DNA from: an uncultured Nioella sp.
GTDB taxonomy: Bacteria > Pseudomonadota > Alphaproteobacteria > Rhodobacterales > Rhodobacteraceae
DNA: 64,000 nt
Direction of reading: 5' to 3'
Assembly: GCA_947498125.1 (NCBI GenBank)
Contig: CANMJH010000003.1
Coordinates: 248,001 to 312,000 of the forward strand
The position numbers and the translations under genes were made by a program. The notes under the pieces were generated by a model. The model saw only the letters and a list, made by a program, of their open reading frames with translations. It had not been told where the DNA came from and ran no database searches. Shown in pieces: positions 31,710-40,023 of the stretch. How positions within the stretch are numbered: the first letter of the stretch is position 1; each line of letters starts with the position of its first letter.

Positions 31710-33215
31710 CTATTCATCGTCGACAAGGGCCACTTCGCGGGTTTTGCGAACGGTTGGAAGTATCGTAATCAGCAATGTGACGGCCGCCACAACCAAAAGA
31801 GTAGCGCTGATCGGCTCGCGGACAAAGACCGACACGTCACCCCGTGAGATGAGTAGGGCGCGCTGCATGTGCCCCTCCATCATCGGGCCAAGGATGAAGC
31901 CAAGGATCATCGGCGCAGGCTCGCATTCCAATTTTCGCAACACATAGCCAAACACACCAAACCCGGCCATCGTGAAGATCGCAAAGGGCGTGTTGTTGAT
32001 GCTGAAAACACCAATGCAGGCAAAGACAATGACGATTGGGAACAGCACCTTATAGGGGATCGACACGAGTTTAACCCAAAGGCCGACAAGCGGCAGGTTC
32101 AGAACCAGCAGCATCAGATTACCGATCCACATCGAGGCGATGATGCCCCAAAAAAGCTCGGGATGATCATTGATCACAGCAGGGCCCGGTTCGATCCCTT
32201 GGATGATCAATGCACTGATCATTAGTGCCATGACCGGGTTCGATGGGATGCCAAGCGTCAGCATCGGAATGAACGAGGTTTGCGCTCCGGCATTATTGGC
32301 CGCCTCCGGTGCGGCGACGCCCTGAATGGCTCCGGCCCCAAACTCTTCGGGGTTTCGGGCAATCTTCTTTTCCAGCGCATAGGCTGAAAAAGACGCAAGC
32401 AGGGCGCCGCCTCCGGGGAGAACTCCTAAAAATGATCCTAAGAACGTGCCGCGCACCATCGGCGCAAAGATCTGTTTCATGTCTTCGCGTGTTGGCATGA
32501 GACTAGTGATTTTTGACACGCTGAAGCGGCGTTCGCCGGTGTTTTCAAGGTTTCGGATGATCTCACCCAATCCGAATATCCCCATGGCCATCGCCGCCAC
32601 TGACATGCCGTCCGACAGCTCGGAAACGCCAAAAGTAAAGCGATGCACGCCGTATTGAACATCTGTGCCGACAAGACCCAGGATAAGGCCGAGCACCATC
32701 ATTCCGACGGCTTTCAGAACCGATCCGTTGGACAGAGCCACGGACACCACTAGGCCGCAAACCATCAAAGAAAAATATTCGGCCGGGCCAAAGCGAAAGG
32801 CGAGGGCGGCAAGGGGCGGGGCGAAAACGCCGATTAGGATGGTTGCAACACAGCCTGCGAAGAACGAGCCGATCGCGGCGGTTGCCAATGCTTTGCCCGC
32901 CATGCCGCGCTTGGCCATTTGGTGGCCGTCCAGCGTGGTGACAATTGAGGATGCCTCACCCGGCAAGTTGATCAGGATCGCCGTTGTCGACCCGCCATAT
33001 TGCGCGCCATAGAAAATCCCGGCGAGCATGATCATCGATGACACAGGATCAAGGCCAAACGTAAAGGGCAGCAGCACCGCAATGGCCACCAAAGGCCCAA
33101 GGCCGGGCAAGACGCCAATCAGCGTGCCCAAGAGCACTCCGAAGAACGAGAACATGAGGTTTTCGGGCGTCAGGACGGTCGCAAAGCCAAGGCCGAGATT
33201 GTTGATCAGATCCAT
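31710..33215 (-). CDS. tctA: Tripartite tricarboxylate transporter large permease (TctA family), system 1
   Basis: The 501-residue membrane protein has about 12 helices and the TctA hallmarks LLGTLIGVLPGLGPLVAIAVLLPFTFGLDP, YGGSTTAILINLPGEASSIVTTLDGHQMAKRG and APEAANNAGAQTSFIPMLTLGIPSNPVMALM. Together with TctB and the periplasmic TctC it imports carboxylates using an ion gradient. Gene order on the minus strand is tctC-tctB-tctA, with 10 bases between tctB and tctA. The substrate is not evident; tricarboxylates are only the founding example of the family. Confidence 0.92.
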   Translation of the reverse strand: MDLINNLGLGFATVLTPENLMFSFFGVLLGTLIGVLPGLGPLVAIAVLLPFTFGLDPVSSMIMLAGIFYGAQYGGSTTAILINLPGEASSIVTTLDGHQMAKRGMAGKALATAAIGSFFAGCVATILIGVFAPPLAALAFRFGPAEYFSLMVCGLVVSVALSNGSVLKAVGMMVLGLILGLVGTDVQYGVHRFTFGVSELSDGMSVAAMAMGIFGLGEIIRNLENTGERRFSVSKITSLMPTREDMKQIFAPMVRGTFLGSFLGVLPGGGALLASFSAYALEKKIARNPEEFGAGAIQGVAAPEAANNAGAQTSFIPMLTLGIPSNPVMALMISALIIQGIEPGPAVINDHPELFWGIIASMWIGNLMLLVLNLPLVGLWVKLVSIPYKVLFPIVIVFACIGVFSINNTPFAIFTMAGFGVFGYVLRKLECEPAPMILGFILGPMMEGHMQRALLISRGDVSVFVREPISATLLVVAAVTLLITILPTVRKTREVALVDDE

Positions 33216-33225
33216 CTAGGGGCCT

Positions 33226-33669
33226 CTAAAATGTCCAAAGTGCGATGGGTAGGTTCAGCGCATATACGAATAGGAGTGAACAAAAGATCGACAGGGCCGC
33301 CGCAAGGATAACGCGGGGGCGCATCCCATAGTCTGGCTGCGCGTAGGTGGCGATCATAGTTGCGACGAAAATTGAGGGCACAAGGCCAAAACGCCCGACG
33401 CAAAAGGCAAACACACATACCGAGCAAATGATCAGCACAAGTGGGCGCAGCGCCATTGGCGGTATGGCTTCCCGATTTTGAATAAGGCCCAAGGCGGTCT
33501 GAACCACCCCGATCAGGGCAAGAAGCGCAGATAGAACAACGGGAAAGAACCCCGGTCCCGGGCGGGCCGTCGTTCCAAAATCAACGCCCATCATCAAGAT
33601 GAGCCCAAGCGCGCCGACCGCGGTGAACATCAACCCAGAGGCGACGTCTTTGCTGAGTAACTGTCTCAT
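33226..33669 (-). CDS. tctB: Tripartite tricarboxylate transporter small permease (TctB family), system 1
   Basis: The 147-residue protein has four membrane helices in the TctB pattern: ASGLMFTAVGALGLILMM, then FFPVVLSALLALIGVVQTALG, LVLIICSVCVFAFCVG and AALSIFCSLLFVYALNLP. The motif GTTARPGPGFFPVVL after the first helix is typical. ATG 33669 is preceded by GAGAGGGCAGAG; an in-frame start at 33720 would overlap the upstream hairpin. It is the small partner of the TctA permease encoded next. Confidence 0.88.
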   Translation of the reverse strand: MRQLLSKDVASGLMFTAVGALGLILMMGVDFGTTARPGPGFFPVVLSALLALIGVVQTALGLIQNREAIPPMALRPLVLIICSVCVFAFCVGRFGLVPSIFVATMIATYAQPDYGMRPRVILAAALSIFCSLLFVYALNLPIALWTF

Positions 33670-33689
33670 CTCTGCCCTCTCGTTTTTAT

Positions 33690-33718
33690 GTATCCGAGGG
33701 CAATATGCCCCCGAATAC
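33690..33718 (-). other. Intercistronic hairpin after tctC, system 1
   Basis: GTATCCGAGGGC (33690-33701) and GCCCCCGAATAC (33707-33718) pair with two mismatches around loop AATAT. It lies between the binding-protein gene and tctB on the minus strand, the same place as the hairpins after the other binding-protein genes of the window. Confidence 0.55.
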
Positions 33719-33733
33719 AATTCTTAGCGCAGT

Positions 33734-34708
33734 TTATTCGCCGAGGATGCCGGCCCAGTTTTCCAACTCGACGGCGATGACATCAGCAAATTCCTGAGGG
33801 CTGCCTGCGACCAACTCCAAACCTGCGGTTGCAATCGCTTCTTGGAAAGCATCGGTTGTGGATTGGCGCACGACTTCGGCGTTTAGCTGGTCGATAATGT
33901 CCTGCGGTACACCTGCGGGCGCAATAAAGCCGAACCACGAGTTATACTGGAAGCCGGGAACGCCCAGCTCGGAGATGGGGCTCAACTCTGGGGCGCCGGG
34001 GTTGGGGGTCATGCCGGTAATGCCAAGCGCGGTCAGCTGACCATCGCGGACAAATTGCATGCCTTGCGCAGCAGACACGAAGACCGATGAAACGCGTCCT
34101 TCGACGACGTCCAAAACGCCAAGGTTCAGGCGCTGATAGGGGATCGCCGTCATTTCAACGCCGGTTTCCGTCTGGAACAGTTCGGCTGCTAGGTTTGCGG
34201 CGCTGCCCTGGCCTGCCGTGGCAAAGGTCACTTCACCCGGGTTATCGCGGGCATGGGCGATGTATTCTTCGACGCTGCTGATGCCGGTGTCATTGGCCAC
34301 ATAGAGCACCATCGAGGCGCTTGCGACGCGGATAATCGGATCGAAATCCGCCTGCACATCATAGTCGATTTCGTATAGGTAAGGATGGGTCGTCAGGTTT
34401 GCTGGCACAAAGCCAAGCGTGTATCCATCGCCGGCCTCATCAGCCAAGCTGGTCACGCCAATTGAGCCGCCTGCGCCGCCGACATTGCGGACAATAACCT
34501 GCTCGCCCCAGGTTTCAGTAAACCCGTCGCCAACAAGGCGCGCCAGAATGTCTACCAGACTTCCCGGTCCAGTCGGCACAATGATTGTGATGGGTTGATT
34601 TGGGTAATCCTGCGCGTCTGCCGTCGTTGCATAAAGCCCCGAAACAGATCCAATCGCTGCGATAGCTACTGCACCCAGCAAGCCTCGCGCCGTTTTAGTG
34701 AATTGCAT
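33734..34708 (-). CDS. tctC: Tripartite tricarboxylate transporter substrate-binding protein (TctC/Bug family), system 1
   Basis: The 324-residue protein has a signal peptide (residues 1-33, ending TTADA) and the Bug-family start YPNQPITIIVPTGPGSLVDILARLVGDGFTETWGEQVIVRNVGGAGGSIGV, where the carboxylate-binding loops are. ATG 34708 is chosen: GGGAGG ends 7 bases upstream, and the triplet before it is TTG. It binds the carboxylate in the periplasm and hands it to TctAB encoded downstream. Bug ligands range from citrate to nicotinate and aromatic acids, so the ligand is open. Confidence 0.9.
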   Translation of the reverse strand: MQFTKTARGLLGAVAIAAIGSVSGLYATTADAQDYPNQPITIIVPTGPGSLVDILARLVGDGFTETWGEQVIVRNVGGAGGSIGVTSLADEAGDGYTLGFVPANLTTHPYLYEIDYDVQADFDPIIRVASASMVLYVANDTGISSVEEYIAHARDNPGEVTFATAGQGSAANLAAELFQTETGVEMTAIPYQRLNLGVLDVVEGRVSSVFVSAAQGMQFVRDGQLTALGITGMTPNPGAPELSPISELGVPGFQYNSWFGFIAPAGVPQDIIDQLNAEVVRQSTTDAFQEAIATAGLELVAGSPQEFADVIAVELENWAGILGE

Positions 34709-34745
34709 CAATTTTCCTCCCTTTGATACCTTCGTTCGCTCTGTC

Positions 34746-35753
34746 TTAATAAAAGGTCAGTGCTTCCACCCCCTTGCCAGCGGGAACACAGTCCACCGCT
34801 GTTGCTGTTTCCAAATGGATGCGTGTGAACAGCCCGCAATCATGGTTCGAGACAACGACATGGGCGCTATCCGCCTCAAAGGCCATTCCTTGCGGGCCTT
34901 TAGCGATAGCGATCATGTTATGATCCGCCGGGTCGGCCGCATCGTGAATATGCATGACGCCAGAAACGTAATTTGTGCTGACAAGATATTTGCCATCGGG
35001 CGAAAACCGCAGCCGGATCAGACGGCTGGTTTTCGGATTGCTCATCACCGCGCCTTTTAGCGGAATGCTGCGCAGGATCGTGTTGGTTTCAACATCAATC
35101 TCTAGCAAGTCCTGCTTGGTGTTTTCGGCGGCATAAAACCTGCGCCCATCGGGGGACATGGCAATATCTTCAGTGCCGCGCGGAACTTCGATGTTGGTCA
35201 CAACCGCGCGCGAGGCGACGTCAAAGACGATCAGATTTCCCAATTTGCACGAGACATAAATCCGCGATCCATCTGGGGTGATCTCGATAAACGGAGGGCG
35301 CCCGCCAGCGGCACCAATGTCATGGGTTTCGACCAGTTCCATCTTGTCGGTGTCGATTAGCCCCAGCTCTCCGGTTTCTTCAAAAATCACCCAAAGCTGA
35401 CCATTGGCGTCAAACCGCATCGCGTGCGGGCCTTTAAAATCGCCGGTCGGAATGCGTTTGATCACTGATTGCGTGGCAAGATCCACAACGGTGACATGGG
35501 CGCCAGATTCGATGAAGTTTCCGGCGAAGAATTTTCCAAACTCGGACACAAAAGCCAGTGTGCGGTCGGGCGAAACCGTGACTTCATGGTGGTTTTTGAA
35601 ATCGATCCGTTTTTGCAATTCCAACGTGGCAGGATCGAAAAACAGGATCGCATCGCCCAGCTTATCAACAGCGATAAGACCGGTCGTGCCTGTTGGATTA
35701 TTCACAGGCTCAAGATTTGCATGCGCCTTGGTTGGCTGCGAGTGAAGTTCCAC
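34746..35753 (-). CDS. YVTN-type beta-propeller protein, cytoplasmic
   Basis: The 335-residue protein consists of repeated propeller blades with the motif pattern SPDGRRFYxAxxxxxxLxxIDVxTNxI: visible at HEVTVSPDRTLAFVSEF, IEITPDGSRIYVSCKLGNLIVFD, IAMSPDGRRFYAAENTKQDLLEID and LRFSPDGKYLVSTNYVSGVMHIHD. There is no signal peptide, which is unusual since most YVTN propellers are exported. The start is GTG 35753, with GGGGGG six bases upstream. It precedes the tctCBA genes on the same strand, 37 bases from tctC, so it may be part of that operon, perhaps as a lactonase-like enzyme or binding protein for the imported compound. Confidence 0.75.
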   Translation of the reverse strand: MELHSQPTKAHANLEPVNNPTGTTGLIAVDKLGDAILFFDPATLELQKRIDFKNHHEVTVSPDRTLAFVSEFGKFFAGNFIESGAHVTVVDLATQSVIKRIPTGDFKGPHAMRFDANGQLWVIFEETGELGLIDTDKMELVETHDIGAAGGRPPFIEITPDGSRIYVSCKLGNLIVFDVASRAVVTNIEVPRGTEDIAMSPDGRRFYAAENTKQDLLEIDVETNTILRSIPLKGAVMSNPKTSRLIRLRFSPDGKYLVSTNYVSGVMHIHDAADPADHNMIAIAKGPQGMAFEADSAHVVVSNHDCGLFTRIHLETATAVDCVPAGKGVEALTFY

Positions 35754-35829
35754 AATATCCCCCCGAAAGAACGCCTCCCGCGTTCAAATTCAAGAGGCAG
35801 CCTGCCATTGGCTTTATTGCCCGTCAAAT

Positions 35830-35849
35830 ATACAGTTGTCATACTGTAT
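35830..35849. promoter_or_regulatory. Palindrome between beta-propeller and LysR genes, candidate LysR operator
   Basis: ATACAGT (35830-35836) and ACTGTAT (35843-35849) form a perfect inverted repeat with a 6-base spacer, 20 bases ahead of the LysR start and 77 bases ahead of the divergent propeller-tctCBA operon. Its position fits autoregulation and control of the transporter genes. Confidence 0.6.
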
Positions 35850-35868
35850 GCATGAATGGACTATAAAG

Positions 35869-36762
35869 ATGCGCTTTTCACTTAATCAAATTCAGGCCGT
35901 GGTTGAAATTGCGCGCTGCGGGTTTCACGTGTCAAAAGCGGCGCGCCATCTGAACACGTCGCAATCTGTGACCAGCAAACATCTGAAATCCTTTGAGGAT
36001 CAGTTAGGCCGGAAAATATTTGTACGGACCGGCAAGCGGCTGACGGGTGTGACGCCAGAAGGCGAAAAGATATTGGTTCATGCCGACCGGGTGCTGCAGG
36101 GGCTGACAAGTATTGAAAAGATCGCGGTTGAAGCAAATTCCAGCGCGCGGGAAACGCTATCGCTTGCGACGTCACCAACTTTGGCGCGGTATTTGCTGAC
36201 CCACGCGGTCAAACGCTTCACCCAAATGCACCCAGAAATACACCTGAACATTCAAGTAGAAGAATCCGATAAAGCGGTCGAAACGGTGCTTTGGGGCAAA
36301 TGCGATTTTGCGATTGCGCCTGTTGGAAAATCTCTGCCCAGTGAGCTATCGGCAGAGGTGTTGCTCGAATGGAGCCGGCTGTTAATAGGTACGCCGGATT
36401 GCCCGCTTTTTGCCGCCAAATCCATTTCATTGGAAGAGATCGCCGCCGAGCCGATCATTGCCTTTGAAACGCCGACCGTGTCGCTCAGAGAGATTTTTGA
36501 ACATCACGGGCTGAGCCCGAATTTGGCGCTGACCACCAGCAATCCTGATGTCATGAAGGCCTATGCCGCCCAAGGGTTGGGCGTTGCGATTGTTGCGACG
36601 CCGACCTTTGACGCGGCGCGCGACGCCCCGCTTGTTGCCCGGGACGCGTCGCACCTCTTTCCAAACGTGAAAATCGCTGCGGTCCACAAAAAAGACAGCT
36701 ATCGCACTGTTGCGCAGCAAAGCTTTCTTGATTGCCTGTCCGAAGCGGAAGAACAGATGTAA
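35869..36762 (+). CDS. LysR-family transcriptional regulator (CysB-like N-terminus)
   Basis: The 297-residue protein has a LysR winged helix resembling CysB (MRFSLNQIQAVVEIARCGFHVSKAARHLNTSQSVTSKHLKSFEDQLGRKIFVRTGKRLTGVTPEG) and an effector domain from about residue 85. ATG 35869 is chosen as it begins the conserved domain; an upstream in-frame start would lie within the palindromic operator. It is divergent from the beta-propeller and tctCBA operon and is the probable regulator of that uptake system. CysB-like effector domains often respond to sulfur compounds, but nothing here settles the ligand. Confidence 0.87.
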   Translation: MRFSLNQIQAVVEIARCGFHVSKAARHLNTSQSVTSKHLKSFEDQLGRKIFVRTGKRLTGVTPEGEKILVHADRVLQGLTSIEKIAVEANSSARETLSLATSPTLARYLLTHAVKRFTQMHPEIHLNIQVEESDKAVETVLWGKCDFAIAPVGKSLPSELSAEVLLEWSRLLIGTPDCPLFAAKSISLEEIAAEPIIAFETPTVSLREIFEHHGLSPNLALTTSNPDVMKAYAAQGLGVAIVATPTFDAARDAPLVARDASHLFPNVKIAAVHKKDSYRTVAQQSFLDCLSEAEEQM

Positions 36763-36776
36763 TTCTACAAGAGTTC

Positions 36777-38144
36777 TTAACCGCCCCAAAGCACAGTGTC
36801 GGGATGGAACTGCGACCAAGCAAACCAAAACGCCTGATGACTGCCTAAATCCGATCCATCCATGTCAGCCGCGCGAATGCCGCCTGCATCAAGAACAAGC
36901 TCGACATTTTCAAACGAGATCTCGGCGCCACTGAGCAAAGCCGCCATCGCAGCGCTACGTTGGAACGCGACAGGTGTGCCCGAAGCCGCGATAACGCCAA
37001 TGACGTCTTCATGTACAGGCAAGCGCGGATCAACATCACCGACAGGAAAGATCGGGCCATTTGCATCGCGCCCATTGCGGAAATCCGGGTCACGACCAAG
37101 TGCCAACGCCTCGATCAAAACGGTGCTGTCCGGATAGGCCGCGCGCCAGCTGGCCCAATCGGTGGTGATTACACTGGCCTGTTCCAATTGCAGGCCAATC
37201 TCGCCCAATGGCCCGGTCAAAGCGCGGCCAAGGAATGTGTCGAAAATCGAATAGGTGTTGAGGTCATACATGACCTTGTTGGACCGGATCAGCAGACCGG
37301 ACGTGCGCAAAACCGGGCGTTCGACGCCCTCGGGTAGTTGATCTGTGAAATAGGCCTGCGCAGCGCCGCATAACGTGCAATAGGGAATGCCCAGATCACG
37401 CCCGCCAAGCGTATCATTAACCATCTCACGGACTTCCATAATCTGGCGCGGGTAGGCGCGGGCCTCGCCGTTTACAACAATGCCAAAGACAATGTCGTCA
37501 TCATCCAGCCATGTTGCATCGGCTGCCCTTATCACCTCTGGATTATCGGCGGCCGGGATGCAGTTGCAAAGATCATCGGTGGTGTCAAAGGGCCGATCAT
37601 CGATCAAGACCCCGCCCCATGCGACCATACGCCAATCGATATCGCCCTCTTGAAAGATCTGATCCCAGCCGGGGATGAAGCTGGTGTAAACGACGCGTTT
37701 ATAGTCCAGATATCCGGGAAAATCTGGAATGTCCCAGGCAATCAGGCGATTGATAATCTCGTGCGAGGGCACGCGGGTTACAAGGTCTATCTCAAGAAGG
37801 GTTGCGGCAGCTTGTGCCAGATCCTGATCGAAGGACAGCCCCCAAGAAAACCGCAACATATCGCTAATTAACCAAGCGAGCCTTGGGTCACCAGATTGTG
37901 CGATAACCTCAAGCGCGGCATCCTGATCGCCTGTCCAGACACCAAGATCAAAGCTGCCTACAAAAACCACATCCACCGCGTTTTCTATGTCTTCCGGCAG
38001 CGGGCCGGATGGGACGGCGGGGGGATAGCCAAACTCGGCTGTGACGTATTCGGGCAGGTCTTGATCTTGTGCGATGGCTGTTAGTGGAAACAGCGTCGCG
38101 GCAATCACGAGGACCCGCAAAAAGAGAGTAGGGACAGAGCGCAT
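36777..38144 (-). CDS. DUF3179 domain-containing exported protein
   Basis: The 455-residue protein has a signal sequence (MRSVPTLFLRVLVIAATLFPLTAIAQ) and a DUF3179 domain from about residue 170, recognisable by DDDIVFGIVVNGEARAYPRQIMEVREMVNDTLGGRDLGIPYCTLCGAAQAYF with a CxxC pair, and FDTFLGRALTGPLGEIGLQLEQ. ATG 38144 is chosen because the signal peptide starts there; the frame is open further upstream without a leader. It is convergent with the LysR gene (14 bases apart). The role of DUF3179 proteins is not known; the CxxC suggests redox or metal binding in the periplasm. Confidence 0.87.
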   Translation of the reverse strand: MRSVPTLFLRVLVIAATLFPLTAIAQDQDLPEYVTAEFGYPPAVPSGPLPEDIENAVDVVFVGSFDLGVWTGDQDAALEVIAQSGDPRLAWLISDMLRFSWGLSFDQDLAQAAATLLEIDLVTRVPSHEIINRLIAWDIPDFPGYLDYKRVVYTSFIPGWDQIFQEGDIDWRMVAWGGVLIDDRPFDTTDDLCNCIPAADNPEVIRAADATWLDDDDIVFGIVVNGEARAYPRQIMEVREMVNDTLGGRDLGIPYCTLCGAAQAYFTDQLPEGVERPVLRTSGLLIRSNKVMYDLNTYSIFDTFLGRALTGPLGEIGLQLEQASVITTDWASWRAAYPDSTVLIEALALGRDPDFRNGRDANGPIFPVGDVDPRLPVHEDVIGVIAASGTPVAFQRSAAMAALLSGAEISFENVELVLDAGGIRAADMDGSDLGSHQAFWFAWSQFHPDTVLWGG

Positions 38145-38266
38145 GGGCAAGCCTTTCGCAATGAGCAAAGGGGCACGCCAGATAAGGCGCGCATTTCCTC
38201 TATCTCTACCTTGCGGGGGTGCCTGTCTGTCCAATCACGAATAGATCAGAAGAGTGTGAGCAGGCG

Positions 38267-39094
38267 CTACTGGGCGCTAACGCGTGCGGCGTATTTGGCC
38301 CAGACCTCGTCGTTGCGCGCAATCAGCAAACGGCCCTCATAAAGGGACGGCGCATAGTCCCGACCATCCAACAGCCGGGCCACGCCACCCGCCTCGCGTA
38401 TGGCCAAACTGCCAGCTGCATGGTCCCAGACATTGAGATAGGCGTTCATCACAAATCCCGCCCGCCCGATCAGAACCTGCCGGTATTCATGGCAGGAACA
38501 AATAAGCGACGTGACCCTCCCCGCGCCAACCAGCGACTTGGCCATGCGGGGCTGCTCATCTTCTGGAAATTGCGAGATTGTCAGAAACCCAGTGAGCTTT
38601 TCTTCCGGCGCGGTAGGCGGAAACTTTAACCGGGTCAAATCGCCCTCGGGACGTCCATACCAAGCGCCGTGACCTTTTCGGGCAACCACCCAATCATCAA
38701 GAACTGGGTCATACAGCAATCCAAAAAGAGTTTCGCCCTCTGAGACAGCGGCAAGGATTGTTCCAAAAACCGCAAGGCCATTAACAAAGTTATAGGTCCC
38801 GTCGACCGGATCAATCACGAAACACAAGCGCGCCGACAACGCCTTGGCGCGGTCCTCCGGGTTGAGTCCAGCCTCTTCGCCTACAAATTCTGCGTCTGGA
38901 TACCGAGCAGACAACCGCGCAACAAGCGCAGCCTCGGCCGAAATATCGGCGACTGTCACCAGATCATCCGCCCGCGATTTTGAGGAGATATCGCCCACAT
39001 CCAAAGCCCGAAACCGTGGGAGGATTTCTGCCTTTGCAACGGTGCGGGTAATCTCAATTAGCTCGGCTGTTTCAGTCTCGGAAAAACTGCTCAC
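38267..39094 (-). CDS. Inositol-monophosphatase-family phosphatase
   Basis: The 275-residue enzyme has the metal-binding motifs of the IMPase/FBPase-like family: VGEEAG (first Glu), DPVDGTYNFVNG and WDHAAGSLAIREAGG near the C-terminus. It hydrolyses a small phosphate monoester such as inositol phosphate or histidinol phosphate with Mg2+. The start is GTG 39094, overlapping the DUF1868 stop in a GTGA arrangement, so the two are translationally linked. Length is normal. The exact substrate is not readable; pairing with a 2H-phosphoesterase-like protein suggests a nucleotide or phosphate-ester pathway. Confidence 0.88.
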   Translation of the reverse strand: MSSFSETETAELIEITRTVAKAEILPRFRALDVGDISSKSRADDLVTVADISAEAALVARLSARYPDAEFVGEEAGLNPEDRAKALSARLCFVIDPVDGTYNFVNGLAVFGTILAAVSEGETLFGLLYDPVLDDWVVARKGHGAWYGRPEGDLTRLKFPPTAPEEKLTGFLTISQFPEDEQPRMAKSLVGAGRVTSLICSCHEYRQVLIGRAGFVMNAYLNVWDHAAGSLAIREAGGVARLLDGRDYAPSLYEGRLLIARNDEVWAKYAARVSAQ

Positions 39095-39870
39095 TTACAT
39101 TGTCCATTCATGTATAAAATCTGATCGAAATGCGTCATGTCGGAAAAACGGCAAAACTCGATCGGGCCGAATGTGATCTCGGCCAAATCGGCATGCAAAT
39201 CGTTGAAAATTCCTGCCGCAGCAGACAAATGCTCTGCCGCATCCGCAGCGGACATAAAGCTAAGCGGATAGGCTAGTGTGATGTGAAAGCGGTAGGTGTC
39301 GTGGTTCCAGCGCCAAAGCCCGGTCACCTCACGCAATGTATCGCGGATCTGCCAAAGCGCCTCATGCGTCTCGGCGTCTTGCGGTTCCAAATGCAAGTTA
39401 AACCCGTGGTTCAGGTGGTTGGCCCTCATTCGCAGTTGCGAAGGCCCGGCCAGCGTGGTCAACCTCTTGGTCCAAAGTGCAGTGATCTCGGCAAGGTCTG
39501 TGCCTTGCGGAACGTCATCAGGCCAGCCGTCTGTATTTAGCGGTGCGCCGGAAATGCCGTTAAAAACAGTCATATGAAACGACGCGGCCGGAAGGGTCAC
39601 GAAATGTTGCGCGTGGGGCAGGGCTACGAGCCGGGATTGCAATTCGTTCAAAGCCGCAAAGGCCCGGCTTTTGGGATCGACATGGCAAAGAAACGTGTTG
39701 CCTGGAAATCCCAATACGGCGCCATCCGGCGCAAATTTTCCGCCCTCACCGGCAGAAGAAATTGCGGGTGGTAATCCAGCGCGGCCATTGCCGGTCAGAT
39801 CGTCTATCCAACCGGATGTATTTCCAACGATACGGGCCGGGTCAAAACTCCGGCTTGGGGGTGCAGACAT
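39091..39870 (-). CDS. DUF1868 protein, 2H-phosphoesterase-like
   Basis: The 259-residue protein carries two HxT-like motifs, ASFHMTVFNG (around residue 98) and YRFHITLAYPL (around residue 193), which together define the 2H phosphoesterase fold (as in cyclic phosphodiesterases and RNA ligase-like enzymes); the FAPDGAVLGFPGNTFLCHV region is typical of DUF1868. It probably hydrolyses a cyclic or phosphodiester bond in the cytoplasm. The stop overlaps the start of the IMPase-family gene, so the pair may act in sequence, phosphodiesterase then monoesterase. This sequence of action is inferred. Confidence 0.85.
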   Translation of the reverse strand: MSAPPSRSFDPARIVGNTSGWIDDLTGNGRAGLPPAISSAGEGGKFAPDGAVLGFPGNTFLCHVDPKSRAFAALNELQSRLVALPHAQHFVTLPAASFHMTVFNGISGAPLNTDGWPDDVPQGTDLAEITALWTKRLTTLAGPSQLRMRANHLNHGFNLHLEPQDAETHEALWQIRDTLREVTGLWRWNHDTYRFHITLAYPLSFMSAADAAEHLSAAAGIFNDLHADLAEITFGPIEFCRFSDMTHFDQILYMNGQCK

Positions 39871-40023
39871 GGGAGATCTCGTTTTCGTTTCTTACCCAGA
39901 TATGTAGCGATTTTCTGTTACGGGGCCATGAAAAGTTTTGAGCGATTTTTGATGTGTTCTTGGCCCGGACATCGCTCAACGCCCGCGTATCATCAGTATC
40001 AAATCACGCAAGGGAGGTGCGTT

